64,000 nucleotides of DNA from Chromobacterium alkanivorans (GTDB lineage Bacteria; Pseudomonadota; Gammaproteobacteria; Burkholderiales; Chromobacteriaceae): positions 372,001-436,000 of the forward strand of contig NZ_JAFHKL010000003.1 of NCBI RefSeq assembly GCF_016937655.1, read 5' to 3'. Each line of letters opens with the position of its first letter. The stretch's first letter is position 1. Below are positions 35,271-44,652 of this stretch, piece after piece. A program made the position numbers and the translations under genes. The notes under the pieces were generated by a model. It saw only the letters and a list, made by a program, of their open reading frames with translations. It ran no database searches and was not told the origin of the DNA.

Positions 35271-36371
35271 ATGCAAGTCGACAAACTGTTCACCCCGCTG
35301 CGCGTAGGCGCCGTGACCCTGAAAAACCGCGTGGCGATGGCGCCGCTGACCCGGCTGCGCAACACCGAGCCGGGCGACGTGCCCACCGCGCTGGCGGAAA
35401 CCTATTACGCCCAGCGCGCCGGCGCCGGCCTGATCGTGGCCGAAGGCACCCACATCTCCCCCACCGCCAAGGGCTACGCCGGCGCGCCGGGCATCTACAG
35501 CGAGGCGCAGGTGGAGGCCTGGACCAAGGTCAACGCCGCGGTCCACGCCAAGGGCGGGCTGACGGCGCTGCAGCTGTGGCACACCGGCCGCATCTCCCAC
35601 CGCTCGCTGCAGCCGGACGGCGAAGCGCCGGTGGGGCCGTCGGCGATCCAGGCCGACAGCCGCACCAATATCCGCGCCGCCGACGGCAGCCTGGTGCGCG
35701 AGCAGTGCGACACCCCGCGCGCGCTGGAAGTGTCCGAGCTGGCCGACATTCTGGAAGACTACCGCCGCGCCACCGACAACGCGCGCCGCGCCGGCTTCGA
35801 CCTGGTGGAAATCCACGGCGCCCACGGCTATCTGCTGGACCAGTTCCTGTCGCCGCAAGCCAATGTCCGCACCGACGAATACGGCGGCAGCGTGCAAAAC
35901 CGCGCGCGCTTCCTGCTGGAAGTGGTGGACGCGGTGGTGTCGGAATGGGACGCCGACCACGTGGGCATCCGCATCTCGCCGCTGGGCGTCTTCAACGGCA
36001 TCTCCAACACCGACCAATTGGAGATGGCGCTCTACCTGGCCGAGGAACTGGCCAAGCGCAAACTGGCCTTCCTGCACATTTCCGAACCGGACTGGGCCGG
36101 CGGCCCGGTGCTGGACGAGGGCTTCCGCCAGGCGCTGCGCCAGCGCTACCCGGGCGTGATCATAGGCGCCGGCGCCTATGACGCCGACAAGGCCGAAACC
36201 CTGATCCGCAAAGGTTATATCGACGCCGCCGCCTTCGGCCGCAGCTATATCGCCAATCCGGACCTGGCCGAGCGCCTGCAAAGCGGCGCGCCGCTGAACC
36301 CGCCGGACCCGGCCACCTTCTACGGCGGCGACGCGCGCGGTTACACCGACTACCCGGCGATGAACACCTAA
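35271..36371 (+). CDS. nemA: NemA, Old Yellow Enzyme N-ethylmaleimide reductase
   Basis: A 366-residue FMN enzyme of the OYE family: MAPLTRLRN near 24-32, [11 protein letters not shown] near 99-109, [24 protein letters not shown] near 182-207 (active-site His pair), and [12 protein letters not shown] late in the chain. It reduces activated alkenes such as N-ethylmaleimide, and nitrate esters. A clear AAGGAA ribosome site precedes the ATG. It completes the nemR regulon with the upstream nitroreductase. Confidence 0.93.
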   Translation: MQVDKLFTPLRVGAVTLKNRVAMAPLTRLRNTEPGDVPTALAETYYAQRAGAGLIVAEGTHISPTAKGYAGAPGIYSEAQVEAWTKVNAAVHAKGGLTALQLWHTGRISHRSLQPDGEAPVGPSAIQADSRTNIRAADGSLVREQCDTPRALEVSELADILEDYRRATDNARRAGFDLVEIHGAHGYLLDQFLSPQANVRTDEYGGSVQNRARFLLEVVDAVVSEWDADHVGIRISPLGVFNGISNTDQLEMALYLAEELAKRKLAFLHISEPDWAGGPVLDEGFRQALRQRYPGVIIGAGAYDADKAETLIRKGYIDAAAFGRSYIANPDLAERLQSGAPLNPPDPATFYGGDARGYTDYPAMNT

Positions 36372-36522
36372 GAACCTGTTTACGAGCTGCTGCGCGTCGG
36401 CGGGATGGTTGGACAAGGGCGTTGAAACCCGCTTCGAAATGCTCATGTACCACGCGTACATTCCGCTTTCTCAGCCGCAACGCCTTGTCTCGCCTTAGCT
36501 CGCGAGATCGTAAACACGTTCT
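36371..36522. repeat. Family B dispersed hairpin repeat, copy B4
   Basis: Arms AGAACCTGTTTACGAGCT and GCGAGATCGTAAACACGTTCT; centre TGTAC-CACGC-GTACA. It begins at the nemA stop codon. Confidence 0.85.
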
Positions 36523-36545
36523 AAGCCTACAGCCAGCCTCAAGCT

Positions 36546-36588
36546 CGCGGCGCGTCTCCCCTCCCCGGGGAGCGCGCCGCTTTTTCAT
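36546..36588 (+). terminator. Rho-independent terminator beyond B4
   Basis: GCGGCGCG and CGCGCCGC arms enclose a second CTCCCC/GGGGAG hairpin and are followed by TTTTTC. It probably ends read-through from nemA. Confidence 0.65.
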
Positions 36589-36824
36589 TGCCGCACCCAT
36601 CCGGGCTTGCCGGCCGGCTATTTTCCGCCCTCAGCCGATACCGGCCGCGTAAGCGAGCATTGACGGGCTTTTTACGCCCGGCCTGCGCCTTGACCGGGCA
36701 GCGGGCAGCTGTGCACAATCGCTGCCGTGCCGTTCCTCGCGGCACCGGACTTGGCCGTCCGGCGAACTACACTGCGAACAAGCGCTTGAGTCTTGCGTTT
36801 GGATCGCTGCACTCGTGCGCGCTC

Positions 36825-36931
36825 ACAATGGCGGGCCGGGTGGGGACACCTTAACGGGTGTGCCGGAGTCGTGTAGTCCGGTCGGCCAACCCTGTTCGGT
36901 CTGCCACCTCCGCTTGGCCGTGGGGGTGGCA
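36825..36931 (+). ncRNA. C4-like antisense RNA leader, copy 1
   Basis: This segment resembles the C4 antisense RNA of P1/P4-type phages. It contains GGCGGGCCGGG, then a small hairpin ACACC-TTAAC-GGGTGT, then CCGGTCGGCCAACCCTGTT and TGCCACCTCCGCTTGGCC. The octamer CACCTCCG (36905-36912) is perfectly complementary to CGGAGGTG (36948-36955), the ribosome site of the next gene, as expected for C4-type control. TGCCACC can also pair locally with GGTGGCA (36925-36931), giving two competing structures. A matching segment lies at 48409-48518 before a paralogous gene. Identification is from remembered features of C4, without a covariance-model search. Confidence 0.6.
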
Positions 36932-36958
36932 ATGAAAAACCGCTACACGGAGGTGATC

Positions 36959-37381
36959 ATGTCGATCAAAACCCCATCCCGCCGCCATTACCGTCCAGAC
37001 CCGGACCCGACGTCCCGCGCGGAATTGCCGTTTGCAGCCAACGCGACCAACCGGCGCGGCGTCCATTGCTGGCAAGTTCCGCCGATAGACGACCAACACG
37101 CCGCGCATTTGCTGGGCCGCGAATTCGCAGGACATTTCATCAAGTATCTGCAGGACAATCCCGACGACGGGCTGCGAAACCTGCTCGCCCAAATCGCCGC
37201 GGACATAGACTTCAGCGACGACAGCGCCGCCAAAGGCTATTGGGAAGGCTTCTTCAGCCTGCTTGAGCAAGTGCTGGCGCTGACCACCTCGCTGCTGGAC
37301 GTGTTCGACTACATAGACCGGCTCAACGCCCGGGAGGCCGCCGAACGCGCGTTAAAGCCCGTCGCCGCGCCCGGTACTTAA
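36959..37381 (+). CDS. Small protein of unknown function, paralogue of 48539 gene
   Basis: A 140-residue protein whose family I do not recognise. The core GVHCWQVPPIDDQHAAHLLGR then GHFIKYL, LLAQIAADIDFSDD and WEGFFSLLEQVL aligns with the product at 48539-49063 (HYWQ, ALGRQYAAHL, LLFRIASDMDF, FFNYLEILL). It is predicted helical and soluble with no signal peptide. The ATG at 36959 follows GGAGG at 5 bases; an ATG at 36932 is in frame. A C4-like RNA leader capable of masking this ribosome site precedes it, and the leader's in-frame translation (VGQPCSVCHLRLAVGVAMKN) resembles the starts of phage ash/Icd-type ORFs. It may be phage-derived. Confidence 0.6.
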   Translation: MSIKTPSRRHYRPDPDPTSRAELPFAANATNRRGVHCWQVPPIDDQHAAHLLGREFAGHFIKYLQDNPDDGLRNLLAQIAADIDFSDDSAAKGYWEGFFSLLEQVLALTTSLLDVFDYIDRLNAREAAERALKPVAAPGT

Positions 37382-37414
37382 CAATTTCAGCAAGCGCCGC
37401 GGCGCGCCGCCATG

Positions 37415-37446
37415 AAAAAAAGGAAGCCGCAAGGCTTCCTTTTTTT
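37415..37446. terminator. Bidirectional terminator
   Basis: AAAAAAAGGAAGCC-GCAA-GGCTTCC followed by TTTTTTT. It serves both the small plus-strand gene and the convergent yecA-like gene. Confidence 0.85.
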
Positions 37447-37469
37447 GGGTTCCGCGCCGAGCGCCGGAA

Positions 37470-38141
37470 TCAGTTACGGCCGCAGCAGGCCTTGTACTTC
37501 TTGCCGCTGCCGCACGGGCAGACGTCGTTGCGGCCCACTTTGTCGCCGTCGCGGCGCACGGTGCTGGGCGCCTGCTCCTTGGCGCGCCAGTAGGTGTGAA
37601 CCGCGGCCAGCGCTTCCAGCATTTCTTCCTTGTAGCCTTCGACTTCCTCGTCGCTGAAGGTCAGCAGATCTTCGCCGTCCTCTTGCTCGAAAGCGCCGCC
37701 CAACACCAGCATCGGCATCATCAGGCTTTCGAAGCCCTCGTCCTCGTCGGCCACTTCGAACCAGTCTGTGTCCACCACGTCCAGCGCGTAGAGGAAGGCG
37801 TTGGCCCACGGCCAGTAATCCGGCTCGTCGCTATCGCTGTCGTCTTCCGCGTACAGGATCAGGTCCAGTTCCTCGCCATTCGCCAGCGCGGCGGCGGTGG
37901 CGTCGTACAGCTTCTGCAGCAGGGTTTTCAGCTCGGCCGCATCGTCCGCGTTCTCAAAGGCCGGGGCGTCGCCCAGCACTTCTTCCAGCCAGAAATCAGC
38001 GTCCACCGCGTCCGGACCGCACGCCAGCGCGGCGAAAAAGCCCTGCACCTCGTCCGGGCGCATGGTGCTGCCGCTGGCGGACAAGGGGGTCAGCAGGTTT
38101 TCCAGACGCAGCAAATCGGCGTCGTTGAATACGGTAGTCAT
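37470..38141 (-). CDS. YecA/UPF0149 family protein with SEC-C zinc motif
   Basis: A 223-residue acidic protein. The UPF0149 helical domain occupies about 1-185 ([18 protein letters not shown] near the start), and a SEC-C metal-binding tail ends it: [21 protein letters not shown], with the CxC...CC zinc ligands found at the SecA C-terminus. YecA-type proteins bind ribosomes through the SEC-C motif. It is monocistronic, flanked by terminators. Confidence 0.88.
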   Translation of the reverse strand: MTTVFNDADLLRLENLLTPLSASGSTMRPDEVQGFFAALACGPDAVDADFWLEEVLGDAPAFENADDAAELKTLLQKLYDATAAALANGEELDLILYAEDDSDSDEPDYWPWANAFLYALDVVDTDWFEVADEDEGFESLMMPMLVLGGAFEQEDGEDLLTFSDEEVEGYKEEMLEALAAVHTYWRAKEQAPSTVRRDGDKVGRNDVCPCGSGKKYKACCGRN

Positions 38142-38185
38142 GGTGGATTCCTCAGCTTAAAGATCGGTCTGGCGGCATTGTAAGC

Positions 38186-38213
38186 CAAAAAGCCCCGGCA
38201 AGCCGGGGCTTTT
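38186..38213 (-). terminator. Terminator after acyl-CoA synthetase gene
   Basis: AAAAAGCCCCGGC-AA-GCCGGGGCTTTT, symmetrical, just past the stop of the minus-strand acyl-CoA synthetase gene. A near-identical hairpin ends the acetoacetyl-CoA synthetase gene at 59437. Confidence 0.8.
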
Positions 38214-38234
38214 GCACCCATTGTTTGAGTCGGG

Positions 38235-39923
38235 TCAGGCAGTGTTGCCTTCCGCCAAACTCAGCTTCTCCTTCATTTTCTCCCGCATCACGAACTTCTG
38301 GATCTTGCCGGTGATGGTCATCGGGAAACTATCGACGAATTCGATGTAGCGCGGAATCTTGTAATGCGCGATCTGCCCCTGGCAAAAAGCACGGATATCG
38401 TCCGCGCTGGCGCTTTCGCCGTCGCGCAGCCGGACCCACGCGCACAACTCCTCGCCGAAACGCTCGTCCGGCACCCCGATCACCTGTACCTCCTGGATTT
38501 TGGGGTGCCTATAGAGGAATTCTTCCACCTCGCGCGGATAGATGTTCTCGCCGCCGCGGATCACCATGTCCTTGACCCGGCCGACGATGTTGACATAGCC
38601 GTCGGCGTCCATCTCCGCCAAGTCGCCAGTGCGCATCCAGCCGGCGGCGTCTATCGCCTCGGCGGTTTTGGCCGGGTCGCCCCAATAGCCGGGCATCACC
38701 GAATAGCCGCGCGTGCACAACTCGCCGCTCTGGCCGCGCGGCACGATGCGCCCTTCCACGTCCACTATCTTCACCTCCACATGCGGGTGGATGCTCCCCA
38801 CCGTGGCCACGCGCTTGTCTAGCGGCGTGTCGGTGGCGCTCTGGAAGCTCAGCGGGCTGGTCTCGGTCATGCCGTAACCTATGGTCACCTGGCTCATATT
38901 GAGCTGGCTGGTCACCCGCTTCATCACTTCGATAGGACACGGGCTGCCGGCCATGATGCCGGTGCGCAGCGTGGACACGTCGTAGTCGGAAAAATCCGGC
39001 CGGTCCAGCACCGAGATGAACATCGTCGGCACCCCGTGCAGGCCGGTGCAGCCCTCCTCCTGCACCGCGCGCAGCACCTCTTGCGCGTCGAAGCTCTCCG
39101 CCGGAAACACCATGGTCGCGCCATGAGTCAGGCACAGCAAGGTGCCCAGCACCATGCCGAAGCAGTGGTAGAGCGGCACCGGAATGCACAGCCGGTCGTC
39201 CGGGCCGAAGGCCATCGCCGCGCCGGCGAAGTAGGCGTTGTTCAGAATATTGTGATGGGTGAGCGTGGCGCCCTTGGGGCTGCCGGTGGTGCCGGAGGTG
39301 AACTGGATATTGATCACGTCGTCGAACTGCAGCGCCTCTCCCAGCGCTTGCAGGCCCGCCTTCTCCTCCGCCGACGGCGCGGCCATCAGGTCGGCGAAAT
39401 TGAGCATGCCCGGCGTGCGCTGCTGCCCCAGGCGGATCACCATCTCCAGCTGCGGCATGGCGGCGGACTTGAGCCGGCCCGGCTCGCAGGCGGCCAGCTC
39501 CGGCAGCAGGTCCGCCGCCATCGCCAGGTAGTCGCTGCTCTTGAAGCTGGGCGACAGGATCAGCGCGCGGCAGCCCACCTTGCTCAGCGCGTATTCCAGC
39601 TCGGAGCGGCGGTAGGCCGGATTGATGTTGACCATGATCAGGCCGGCCTTGGCGGTGGCGAACTGGGTCAGCGCCCATTCGGCGTTGTTCTGCGACCAGA
39701 TGCCGATGCGGTCGCCGGGCTTGAGCCCCAGCCGGATCAGGCCGCAGGCCAGCCGGTCCACCTGCTCGCGCAGTTCCTCGTAGCTCCAGCGTATCTGCTG
39801 GTGGCGCACCACCAGCGCCTCGCGGCGGGCGTGCTCGCGACAGGTCTGGTCGAACAACTGGCCTATGGTCTGGCCGATCAAGGGTTGCGGGCTGGCGCCG
39901 TGGACATAGCTGGGCAGGGTCAT
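38235..39923 (-). CDS. AMP-binding acyl-CoA synthetase under LiuR
   Basis: A 562-residue ATP-dependent acyl-CoA ligase: P-loop [57 protein letters not shown], and the catalytic lysine in TITGKIQK. The ATG at 39923 follows AGGAGAGAG; longer in-frame starts lack support. The promoter region holds a LiuR-type palindrome identical in its core to the one before liuA, and the liuR-like gene is divergent. It probably activates a branched-chain or medium-chain acid feeding the leucine pathway; exact substrate unproven. Confidence 0.88.
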   Translation of the reverse strand: MTLPSYVHGASPQPLIGQTIGQLFDQTCREHARREALVVRHQQIRWSYEELREQVDRLACGLIRLGLKPGDRIGIWSQNNAEWALTQFATAKAGLIMVNINPAYRRSELEYALSKVGCRALILSPSFKSSDYLAMAADLLPELAACEPGRLKSAAMPQLEMVIRLGQQRTPGMLNFADLMAAPSAEEKAGLQALGEALQFDDVINIQFTSGTTGSPKGATLTHHNILNNAYFAGAAMAFGPDDRLCIPVPLYHCFGMVLGTLLCLTHGATMVFPAESFDAQEVLRAVQEEGCTGLHGVPTMFISVLDRPDFSDYDVSTLRTGIMAGSPCPIEVMKRVTSQLNMSQVTIGYGMTETSPLSFQSATDTPLDKRVATVGSIHPHVEVKIVDVEGRIVPRGQSGELCTRGYSVMPGYWGDPAKTAEAIDAAGWMRTGDLAEMDADGYVNIVGRVKDMVIRGGENIYPREVEEFLYRHPKIQEVQVIGVPDERFGEELCAWVRLRDGESASADDIRAFCQGQIAHYKIPRYIEFVDSFPMTITGKIQKFVMREKMKEKLSLAEGNTA

Positions 39924-39983
39924 CTCATCTCTCTCCTGGTGGACGGTACGTATTGGTCTTGTTTTTTTCATTCATCCCACAAG

Positions 39984-40012
39984 TTGACGATTACGTAAAC
40001 GTAAATCATGCT
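39984..40012 (+). promoter_or_regulatory. LiuR operator and promoter at liuR
   Basis: TTGACG (39984-39989), then TTACGTAAACGTAA (39991-40004) inside a 17-base spacer, then CATGCT. The same 14-mer sits at the same distance from TTGACG before liuA (49868-49896). It lies between divergent acyl-CoA synthetase and liuR genes. Confidence 0.8.
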
Positions 40013-40068
40013 AGGGCTGAGAACGCGTTAAAAAAAAGCTACAATCGCCGCTTGCCCTGGAACACACT

Positions 40069-40467
40069 ATGACCGAACCCGAATTCTTCAGCATCTCCGA
40101 CCTGGCGCGCGATTTCGACGTCACCCTGCGCACCATCCGCTTCTACGAGGAACAGGGCCTGATAGAACCACAGCGCGACGGCCGCCAGCGGGTATTCAAC
40201 CGCCGCGACCGCGCCCGGCTCAAGCTGATTCTGCGCGGCAAGCGCATCGGCCTGTCGCTGTCCGACATCCGCGAAATCCTGGACCTGTACGAACAGGCCC
40301 ACGACGAGGCCGGCCAGTCGCAGAAATTGCTGGATCTGGTGCTGGAACGCCGCCGCCAGCTGGAAGAACAACGCCGCGACATCGACGCGGTGCTGGAAGA
40401 AATCACCCGCCTGGAAAGCCACTGCCGCACGGTGCTGGCGCAGCCGCCGGCCGCGCGCAGCGCCTGA
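40069..40467 (+). CDS. liuR: LiuR, MerR-family regulator of leucine degradation
   Basis: A 132-residue MerR protein: winged helix-turn-helix at 8-75 (SISDLARDFDVTLRTIRFYEEQGLIEP, RRDRARLKLILRGKRIGLSLSDI) and a coiled-coil dimer helix (RRRQLEEQRRDIDAVLEEI). MerR proteins act on over-long spacers between -35 and -10; here operators lie inside such spacers upstream of the divergent acyl-CoA synthetase and of liuA. The target set identifies it as LiuR. Confidence 0.88.
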   Translation: MTEPEFFSISDLARDFDVTLRTIRFYEEQGLIEPQRDGRQRVFNRRDRARLKLILRGKRIGLSLSDIREILDLYEQAHDEAGQSQKLLDLVLERRRQLEEQRRDIDAVLEEITRLESHCRTVLAQPPAARSA

Positions 40468-40600
40468 GAACCTGTTTACAATCTGCTGCGCGTCGTGACG
40501 CGTGACACGGTGAGTACCACTTCGAAATGCTCATGTACCACTTGTACATTCCGCTTTCTCAGCCGTTTTCGCCTTAGCTCGCGAGATCGCAAACACGTTC
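40467..40600. repeat. Family B dispersed hairpin repeat, copy B5
   Basis: Arms AGAACCTGTTTACAATCT and GCGAGATCGCAAACACGTTC; centre TGTAC-CACTT-GTACA. It starts at the liuR stop codon. The remainder to 40678 shows no gene. Confidence 0.82.
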
Positions 40601-40678
40601 CGATAGCGGCGAACCGGTTCAAAACCCCGCCTGCGCGAATGCGGCGGACATTGAGCCGGTTCACGATCAAGCAGACCA

Positions 40679-41296
40679 TCAAGCCAACACCATCACCTCG
40701 GCCACCGGCCGGCGCGGCTTCTGCGGCCAATTGCCGCCCGCCGCCCGCCCCACCGTCACCAGCATCACCGGCAACTCGTCCGCGGTCAGGCCAAACTCCC
40801 GCGCCACCGCGGCCGCGTCGAAACCGCCCATCGCGCAACTGGCCAGGCCGCGCTCCTCCGCCGCCAGCAGCAAGACCATCGTCGCCAATGAGGCGGAACG
40901 GATCGCCTCGTCGCGCTGCGCGCGCGCGTCGTCCCGGTGCGCGCTCTCCGCCGCGCGCTGCCAACTGTCGCTGACCTCCGGCGGCAGAATGCCGGCCTCC
41001 ACCGCCGGCCGCAGCGACGCCTCCAGCCCGCGATGCGCGTTCAGCGTGCCGCAGCAGATAAAGGTCACCGCCGCGTCCGCCACTTTTTGCTGGCCGTAGC
41101 TGGCCGCCTGCAAACGACGCTTGGCCCCGGCGCTGCGCACCGCGACGAACTTCCAGTTCTGCAAATGGTAGGCCGACGGCGCGCGGGTGGCGGCGTTCAG
41201 CAATTGCTCGATCTCCGCGTCCGCCAACACATGAGCGGGATCGAAATGATTGGCCGACACGCGGTTTTCCAACAGGTTTTGCAAAGCGCTCTTCAT
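40679..41296 (-). CDS. Nitroreductase-family FMN protein
   Basis: A 205-residue nitroreductase-fold protein: NRVSANHFDPAHVLAD near 10-25, ATRAPSAYHLQNWKFVAVRS near 35-54 (FMN binding), ERGLASCAMGGFDAAAV near 147-163, and VTVGRAAGG near the end. Members reduce nitro compounds, quinones or flavins with NAD(P)H. It stands upstream of nothing on its strand except repeat B5 and is not linked to a clear regulator. Confidence 0.8.
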   Translation of the reverse strand: MKSALQNLLENRVSANHFDPAHVLADAEIEQLLNAATRAPSAYHLQNWKFVAVRSAGAKRRLQAASYGQQKVADAAVTFICCGTLNAHRGLEASLRPAVEAGILPPEVSDSWQRAAESAHRDDARAQRDEAIRSASLATMVLLLAAEERGLASCAMGGFDAAAVAREFGLTADELPVMLVTVGRAAGGNWPQKPRRPVAEVMVLA

Positions 41297-41342
41297 GAAC
41301 AGATTCCTTTGAGTGATTTCTTCTGATTGATTCCATTACCGC

Positions 41343-42250
41343 TCAAGACCCGGCGCGCGCCGCGCCCGCCATCACTGAATTGCTCTCTGGCGGCGGCGCG
41401 GCCATGCTGCGCTGCACCGCCAGCACGCTGGCCAGCACCGTGGCCAGGCCGGCCAGCTGCAACAGCCCCAGTGCCTGCCCCAGCAGCAGCCAGCCCAGCA
41501 ACACCGCGGTCAGCGGGCTGAGCAAGCCCAGCGAGGACACCGCCACCGGCGACAGCCGGCTCAGCCCGCGGAACCACAGCAAATAGGCCAGCAGCGCGCC
41601 GAACAGACAGAGATAGCCGTAGCCCAGCCACTGCGCCGCGCCCAACGCCGGTAAGGCCGGGTCCAGCGCCCAGGCCAGCGGCGCCAGCATCAGCCCGCCC
41701 AGGCCCAGCTGCCAGCCGGTCAAGGCGGCCAGCGGCGCGGCCGGTCGCCAGCGCCGGGTCAGATAGGTGCCGCTGGCCATCGCCGCCGCGCCGCCAGCAT
41801 GCCCACGCCGTCCCAGACCGCGCCCGGCGACAACAGCAAGGCCGCCATGCCCGCCACCCCGGCCACGCTGGCCCAGGCGGCCACCCGCGCCGGACGGCGG
41901 CCGTCCAGCCCCCAGGCCAGGCCCATCACCAGCAGCGGCTGGATGGCGCCCAGCACCGCGGCCAGTCCGCCCGGCAAACGGTAGGCGGCCACGAACAACA
42001 GCGCCTGGAACACGCCGATGTTCAAGGCGGACAAGGTCAGCAGGCGGCCCCAGTCGCCGCGCCGCGGCAGATGGCGGCTGGCCAGGATCAGCAACAGGCC
42101 GGCCGGAAGCACCCGCAGCAAGGCGGCGGTGAACGGCCGGTCCGGCGGCAGCAGCTGGGTGGTGACGATATAGGTGGAGCCCCAGATCGCCGGAGCCAGC
42201 GCGGTCAACAACACATCGCTCCAACGGGAGGCCATCAGGCGCGCAGACAT
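41343..42250 (-). pseudogene. EamA/DMT family transporter split by a frameshift
   Basis: Two overlapping frames encode the two halves of one ten-helix drug/metabolite transporter. The N-terminal half (MSARLMASRWSDVLLTALAP to GAVWDGVGMLAA) runs from 42250 and leaves frame at a GCG-rich run (41781-41796). The C-terminal half resumes one frame over as AAAMASGTYLTRRW and continues to the stop at 41343. Adding one base in the run restores a continuous EamA protein. The start at 42250 is preceded by AAAGGA at 6 bases. It is either a recent null allele or a sequencing error in a GC repeat. It is divergent from a MarR gene across a triple operator. Confidence 0.8.
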
Positions 42251-42293
42251 GGGCATTCCTTTCGCAATCGCTTATAATCGCATCGAAAACTGA

Positions 42294-42350
42294 CTTGAAT
42301 TCAAGATAACATTACCTTGAATTCAAGACAAATAAAATCTTGAATTCAAG
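42294..42350. promoter_or_regulatory. Triple identical palindromic operator
   Basis: Three exact copies of CTTGAATTCAAG at 42294-42305, 42316-42327 and 42339-42350, spaced 22 and 23 bp apart (about two helical turns). They fill the gap between the divergent EamA and MarR genes and most likely bind the MarR protein cooperatively. Confidence 0.8.
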
Positions 42351-42364
42351 ATAAAGGAATGCGC

Positions 42365-42877
42365 ATGACGCAACAGAACGCTGGCGACGCCGTGGACGCC
42401 ATCCTGGCGCAATGGCACCGGGAACGACCGGACCTGGACGTGGCGCCGATGGGCCTGATCGGCCGGCTGCGCCGCTGCTCCATCCTGCTGCAGCACAGGC
42501 TGGACGCCACTTTCGAGCAATTCGGCCTCAGCGGCTGGGAGTTCGACGTGCTGGCCACGCTCAGGCGCGCCGGCGCGCCGCACAGCCTGGCGCCCACCGC
42601 GCTGTTCTCCTCGCTGATGATCAGCTCCGGCACCATGACCCACCGCTTGAAAGTGCTGGAAAGCAAGGGCTGGATCGACCGCCCCGCCTGCGCCGAGGAC
42701 GCGCGCAGCACCCTGGTGCAACTGACCGCGAGCGGGCTGGAGCTGATAGACCGCGCCGTCACCGCCCACGTGGCCAACGAGCACGCCATCCTGTCCGGCC
42801 TCAACCAGCGCAGCCAGGACGCGCTGGACCGCAAGCTGGCGGAGTTGCTGGCGGAGTTGGAGCCGCCCAGGACATGA
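42365..42877 (+). CDS. MarR family repressor with triple operator
   Basis: A 170-residue winged-helix protein: FGLSGWEFDVLATLRRAG near 54-71, SSLMISSGTMTHRLKVLESKGWIDR near 80-104, wing CAEDARSTLVQLTASGLEL. The ATG at 42365 is preferred because AAGGA precedes it at 6 bases; an ATG at 42359 would be too close to the ribosome site. It is divergent from the EamA transporter gene, the classic repressor/exporter arrangement. The inducer is unknown. Confidence 0.85.
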   Translation: MTQQNAGDAVDAILAQWHRERPDLDVAPMGLIGRLRRCSILLQHRLDATFEQFGLSGWEFDVLATLRRAGAPHSLAPTALFSSLMISSGTMTHRLKVLESKGWIDRPACAEDARSTLVQLTASGLELIDRAVTAHVANEHAILSGLNQRSQDALDRKLAELLAELEPPRT

Positions 42878-42981
42878 CGCCCGCCTAATCTGCGCCCGCC
42901 TGCGGCCAAAGCGCGCCGCATGACTTAAAATCAGGGCTTGAGGCCGGCCCGACCGGGCGCGGCCGCCCCATTCCCGACGCC

Positions 42982-44652
42982 ATGATAGAAAACCAAGCCA
43001 TGCTGCTGGCGGTGTTCGAGCGGGCGGCGCTGATGTTGATGGCGCTGTTCTTCCTCACCCGCACCCGCCCGTTTCAACACCTGCTGCGCAAACAGGACCA
43101 CAGCCCGGCCGAACTGGCGGCGGTGTCGCTGCTGTTCTGCCTGTTCGCCGTGTTCAGCACCTATACCGGCATTCCGGTGGACGGCTCGCTGGTCAATGTG
43201 CGCATCATCGCCATCCTGTCCGGCGGCATCCTGTTCGGCCCCTGGGTGGGCATACCGGCCGGCATCGTCTCCGGCCTGCACCGCTACCTGATCGACATCA
43301 ACGGCTACACCTCGCTGCCCTGCCTGATCTCCAGCGTCTGCGCCGGCCTGCTGGCCACCTGGATCCACTGCCGCGCCGACAGAGGACGGCTGTGGCTGTA
43401 CGGCATCCTGGCCGGCATGCTGTGCGAAGGGCTGACCATGGGTCTGATCCTGCTCTTGACCGAGCCGGCGGTGGGCGTGCCCATCGTCCGCCACATCGCC
43501 TTCCCTATGATTGTCGGCACCGTCTGCGTCGGCCTGATCATCAAGCTGGTGCAAGACCTCAACGACGAAAAAGAACTGCTGGCCGCGCGCCAGGCCAAGC
43601 TGGCGCTGACCATCGCCAACCGCACCCTGCCCTATTTCCAGAACCTGGACCGCGACGCCATGGTCCAGGTCTGCACCGTGATCCGCGACCAGCTGGACGC
43701 CGACGCGGTGGCCATCACCAACACCTCGGACGTGCTGGCCTACGTGGGCCTGGGCAAGGACTACTACGAGATGGACGAGCACTCCGCCATCGGCGCCATC
43801 ACCCGCCAGGCCATCGCCGGCGACCAGATCATCATCGAGAACAATCTGCAGCAATATCACCTGGCGGACTTCCACTCGGTGATCATCATCCCGCTGCGCG
43901 AAAAAGCCGGCGTCAGCGGCACGCTGAAAATCTTCTACCGCAAGAGCCACGGCATCAGCACGCCGCTGCGCGAAGTGGCGGTGGGCCTGTCCCAGCTGAT
44001 CTCCACCCAGATGGAAGTGTCGCGGGTCAAACAGCTGGAAGAGATGGCGCGCAAGGCGGAATTCAGCGCGCTGCAAAGCAAGATCAACCCGCACTTCCTG
44101 TTCAACGCCCTGAACGCCATCTCCTCTCTGATCCGCATCCAGCCGCAGCAGGCGCGCCAGCTGATCTCCAACCTGGCGGACTACCTGCGCTACAACCTGT
44201 CGCTGGGCGACCGGCTGATCGACATCCAGGAAGAACTGCAGCAAGTGCGCGACTACGTGGCGATAGAACAGGCGCGCTTCGGCGCCAAGCTGACGGTGGA
44301 GTTCGACATCGACGACGTCCACGTGCGCATCCCCAGCCTGCTGTTGCAGCCGCTGGTGGAAAACGCCATCCTGCACGGCATCCAGCCGCGCAAGGAGCCG
44401 GGCCGGGTCAGCATCGCGGTCAAGCGCGACGGCGACAAGGTGCATGTCTGCGTGCGCGACACCGGCTACGGCGTCAGCCAGGAAGTGCTGGACGGCGTGG
44501 CCGCCGGCACGCTGTCCAGCCGCAGCATAGGCCTGAGCAACGTCAACCAGCGGCTCAAGCTGCTGTACGGCGAGGGCTTGCGGCTAACCCGGCTGGAGCC
44601 CGGCACCGCCGTTTGTTTCGACCTGCCCGCCACCGAGGAGCCGGCATGCTGA
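42982..44652 (+). CDS. ypdA: YpdA-type LytS sensor histidine kinase
   Basis: A 556-residue membrane kinase. Residues 1-190 are the 5TM-LYT sensor (LLAVFERAALMLM, NVRIIAILSGGILFGPWVG, HRYLIDINGYT). A GAF domain follows at about 210-340. The kinase core begins at SKINPHFLFNALNAISSLI, with the phosphorylated histidine in NPHFLFN, and contains LLQPLVENAILHGI and DTGYGVS. Sequence similarity to E. coli YpdA is strong along the whole length. In E. coli YpdAB responds to pyruvate and activates yhjX; a yhjX-like gene lies 1.3 kb downstream here. It overlaps ypdB by 7 bases. Confidence 0.9.
   Translation: MIENQAMLLAVFERAALMLMALFFLTRTRPFQHLLRKQDHSPAELAAVSLLFCLFAVFSTYTGIPVDGSLVNVRIIAILSGGILFGPWVGIPAGIVSGLHRYLIDINGYTSLPCLISSVCAGLLATWIHCRADRGRLWLYGILAGMLCEGLTMGLILLLTEPAVGVPIVRHIAFPMIVGTVCVGLIIKLVQDLNDEKELLAARQAKLALTIANRTLPYFQNLDRDAMVQVCTVIRDQLDADAVAITNTSDVLAYVGLGKDYYEMDEHSAIGAITRQAIAGDQIIIENNLQQYHLADFHSVIIIPLREKAGVSGTLKIFYRKSHGISTPLREVAVGLSQLISTQMEVSRVKQLEEMARKAEFSALQSKINPHFLFNALNAISSLIRIQPQQARQLISNLADYLRYNLSLGDRLIDIQEELQQVRDYVAIEQARFGAKLTVEFDIDDVHVRIPSLLLQPLVENAILHGIQPRKEPGRVSIAVKRDGDKVHVCVRDTGYGVSQEVLDGVAAGTLSSRSIGLSNVNQRLKLLYGEGLRLTRLEPGTAVCFDLPATEEPAC

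Noticed and set aside
36371-36522. Family B elements as simple Rho-independent terminators
   Set aside because: They lack a terminal T-run, several copies are followed by separate standard terminators, and B1 lies upstream of a gene.
36588-36854. 88-codon open frame ending MAGRVGTP as a real gene
   Set aside because: It overlaps the C4-like RNA; this peptide ending is a recurrent by-product of translating such leaders.
42294-42350. Three evenly spaced identical 12-mers as a mini CRISPR array
   Set aside because: Repeats are too short, the 10-11-base spacers are AT-rich promoter sequence, and they lie between divergent regulator and transporter starts.
43392-44645. Upstream extension of the ypdB frame through ypdA
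   Set aside because: It is an out-of-frame shadow of ypdA; the receiver domain begins at the ATG at 44646.
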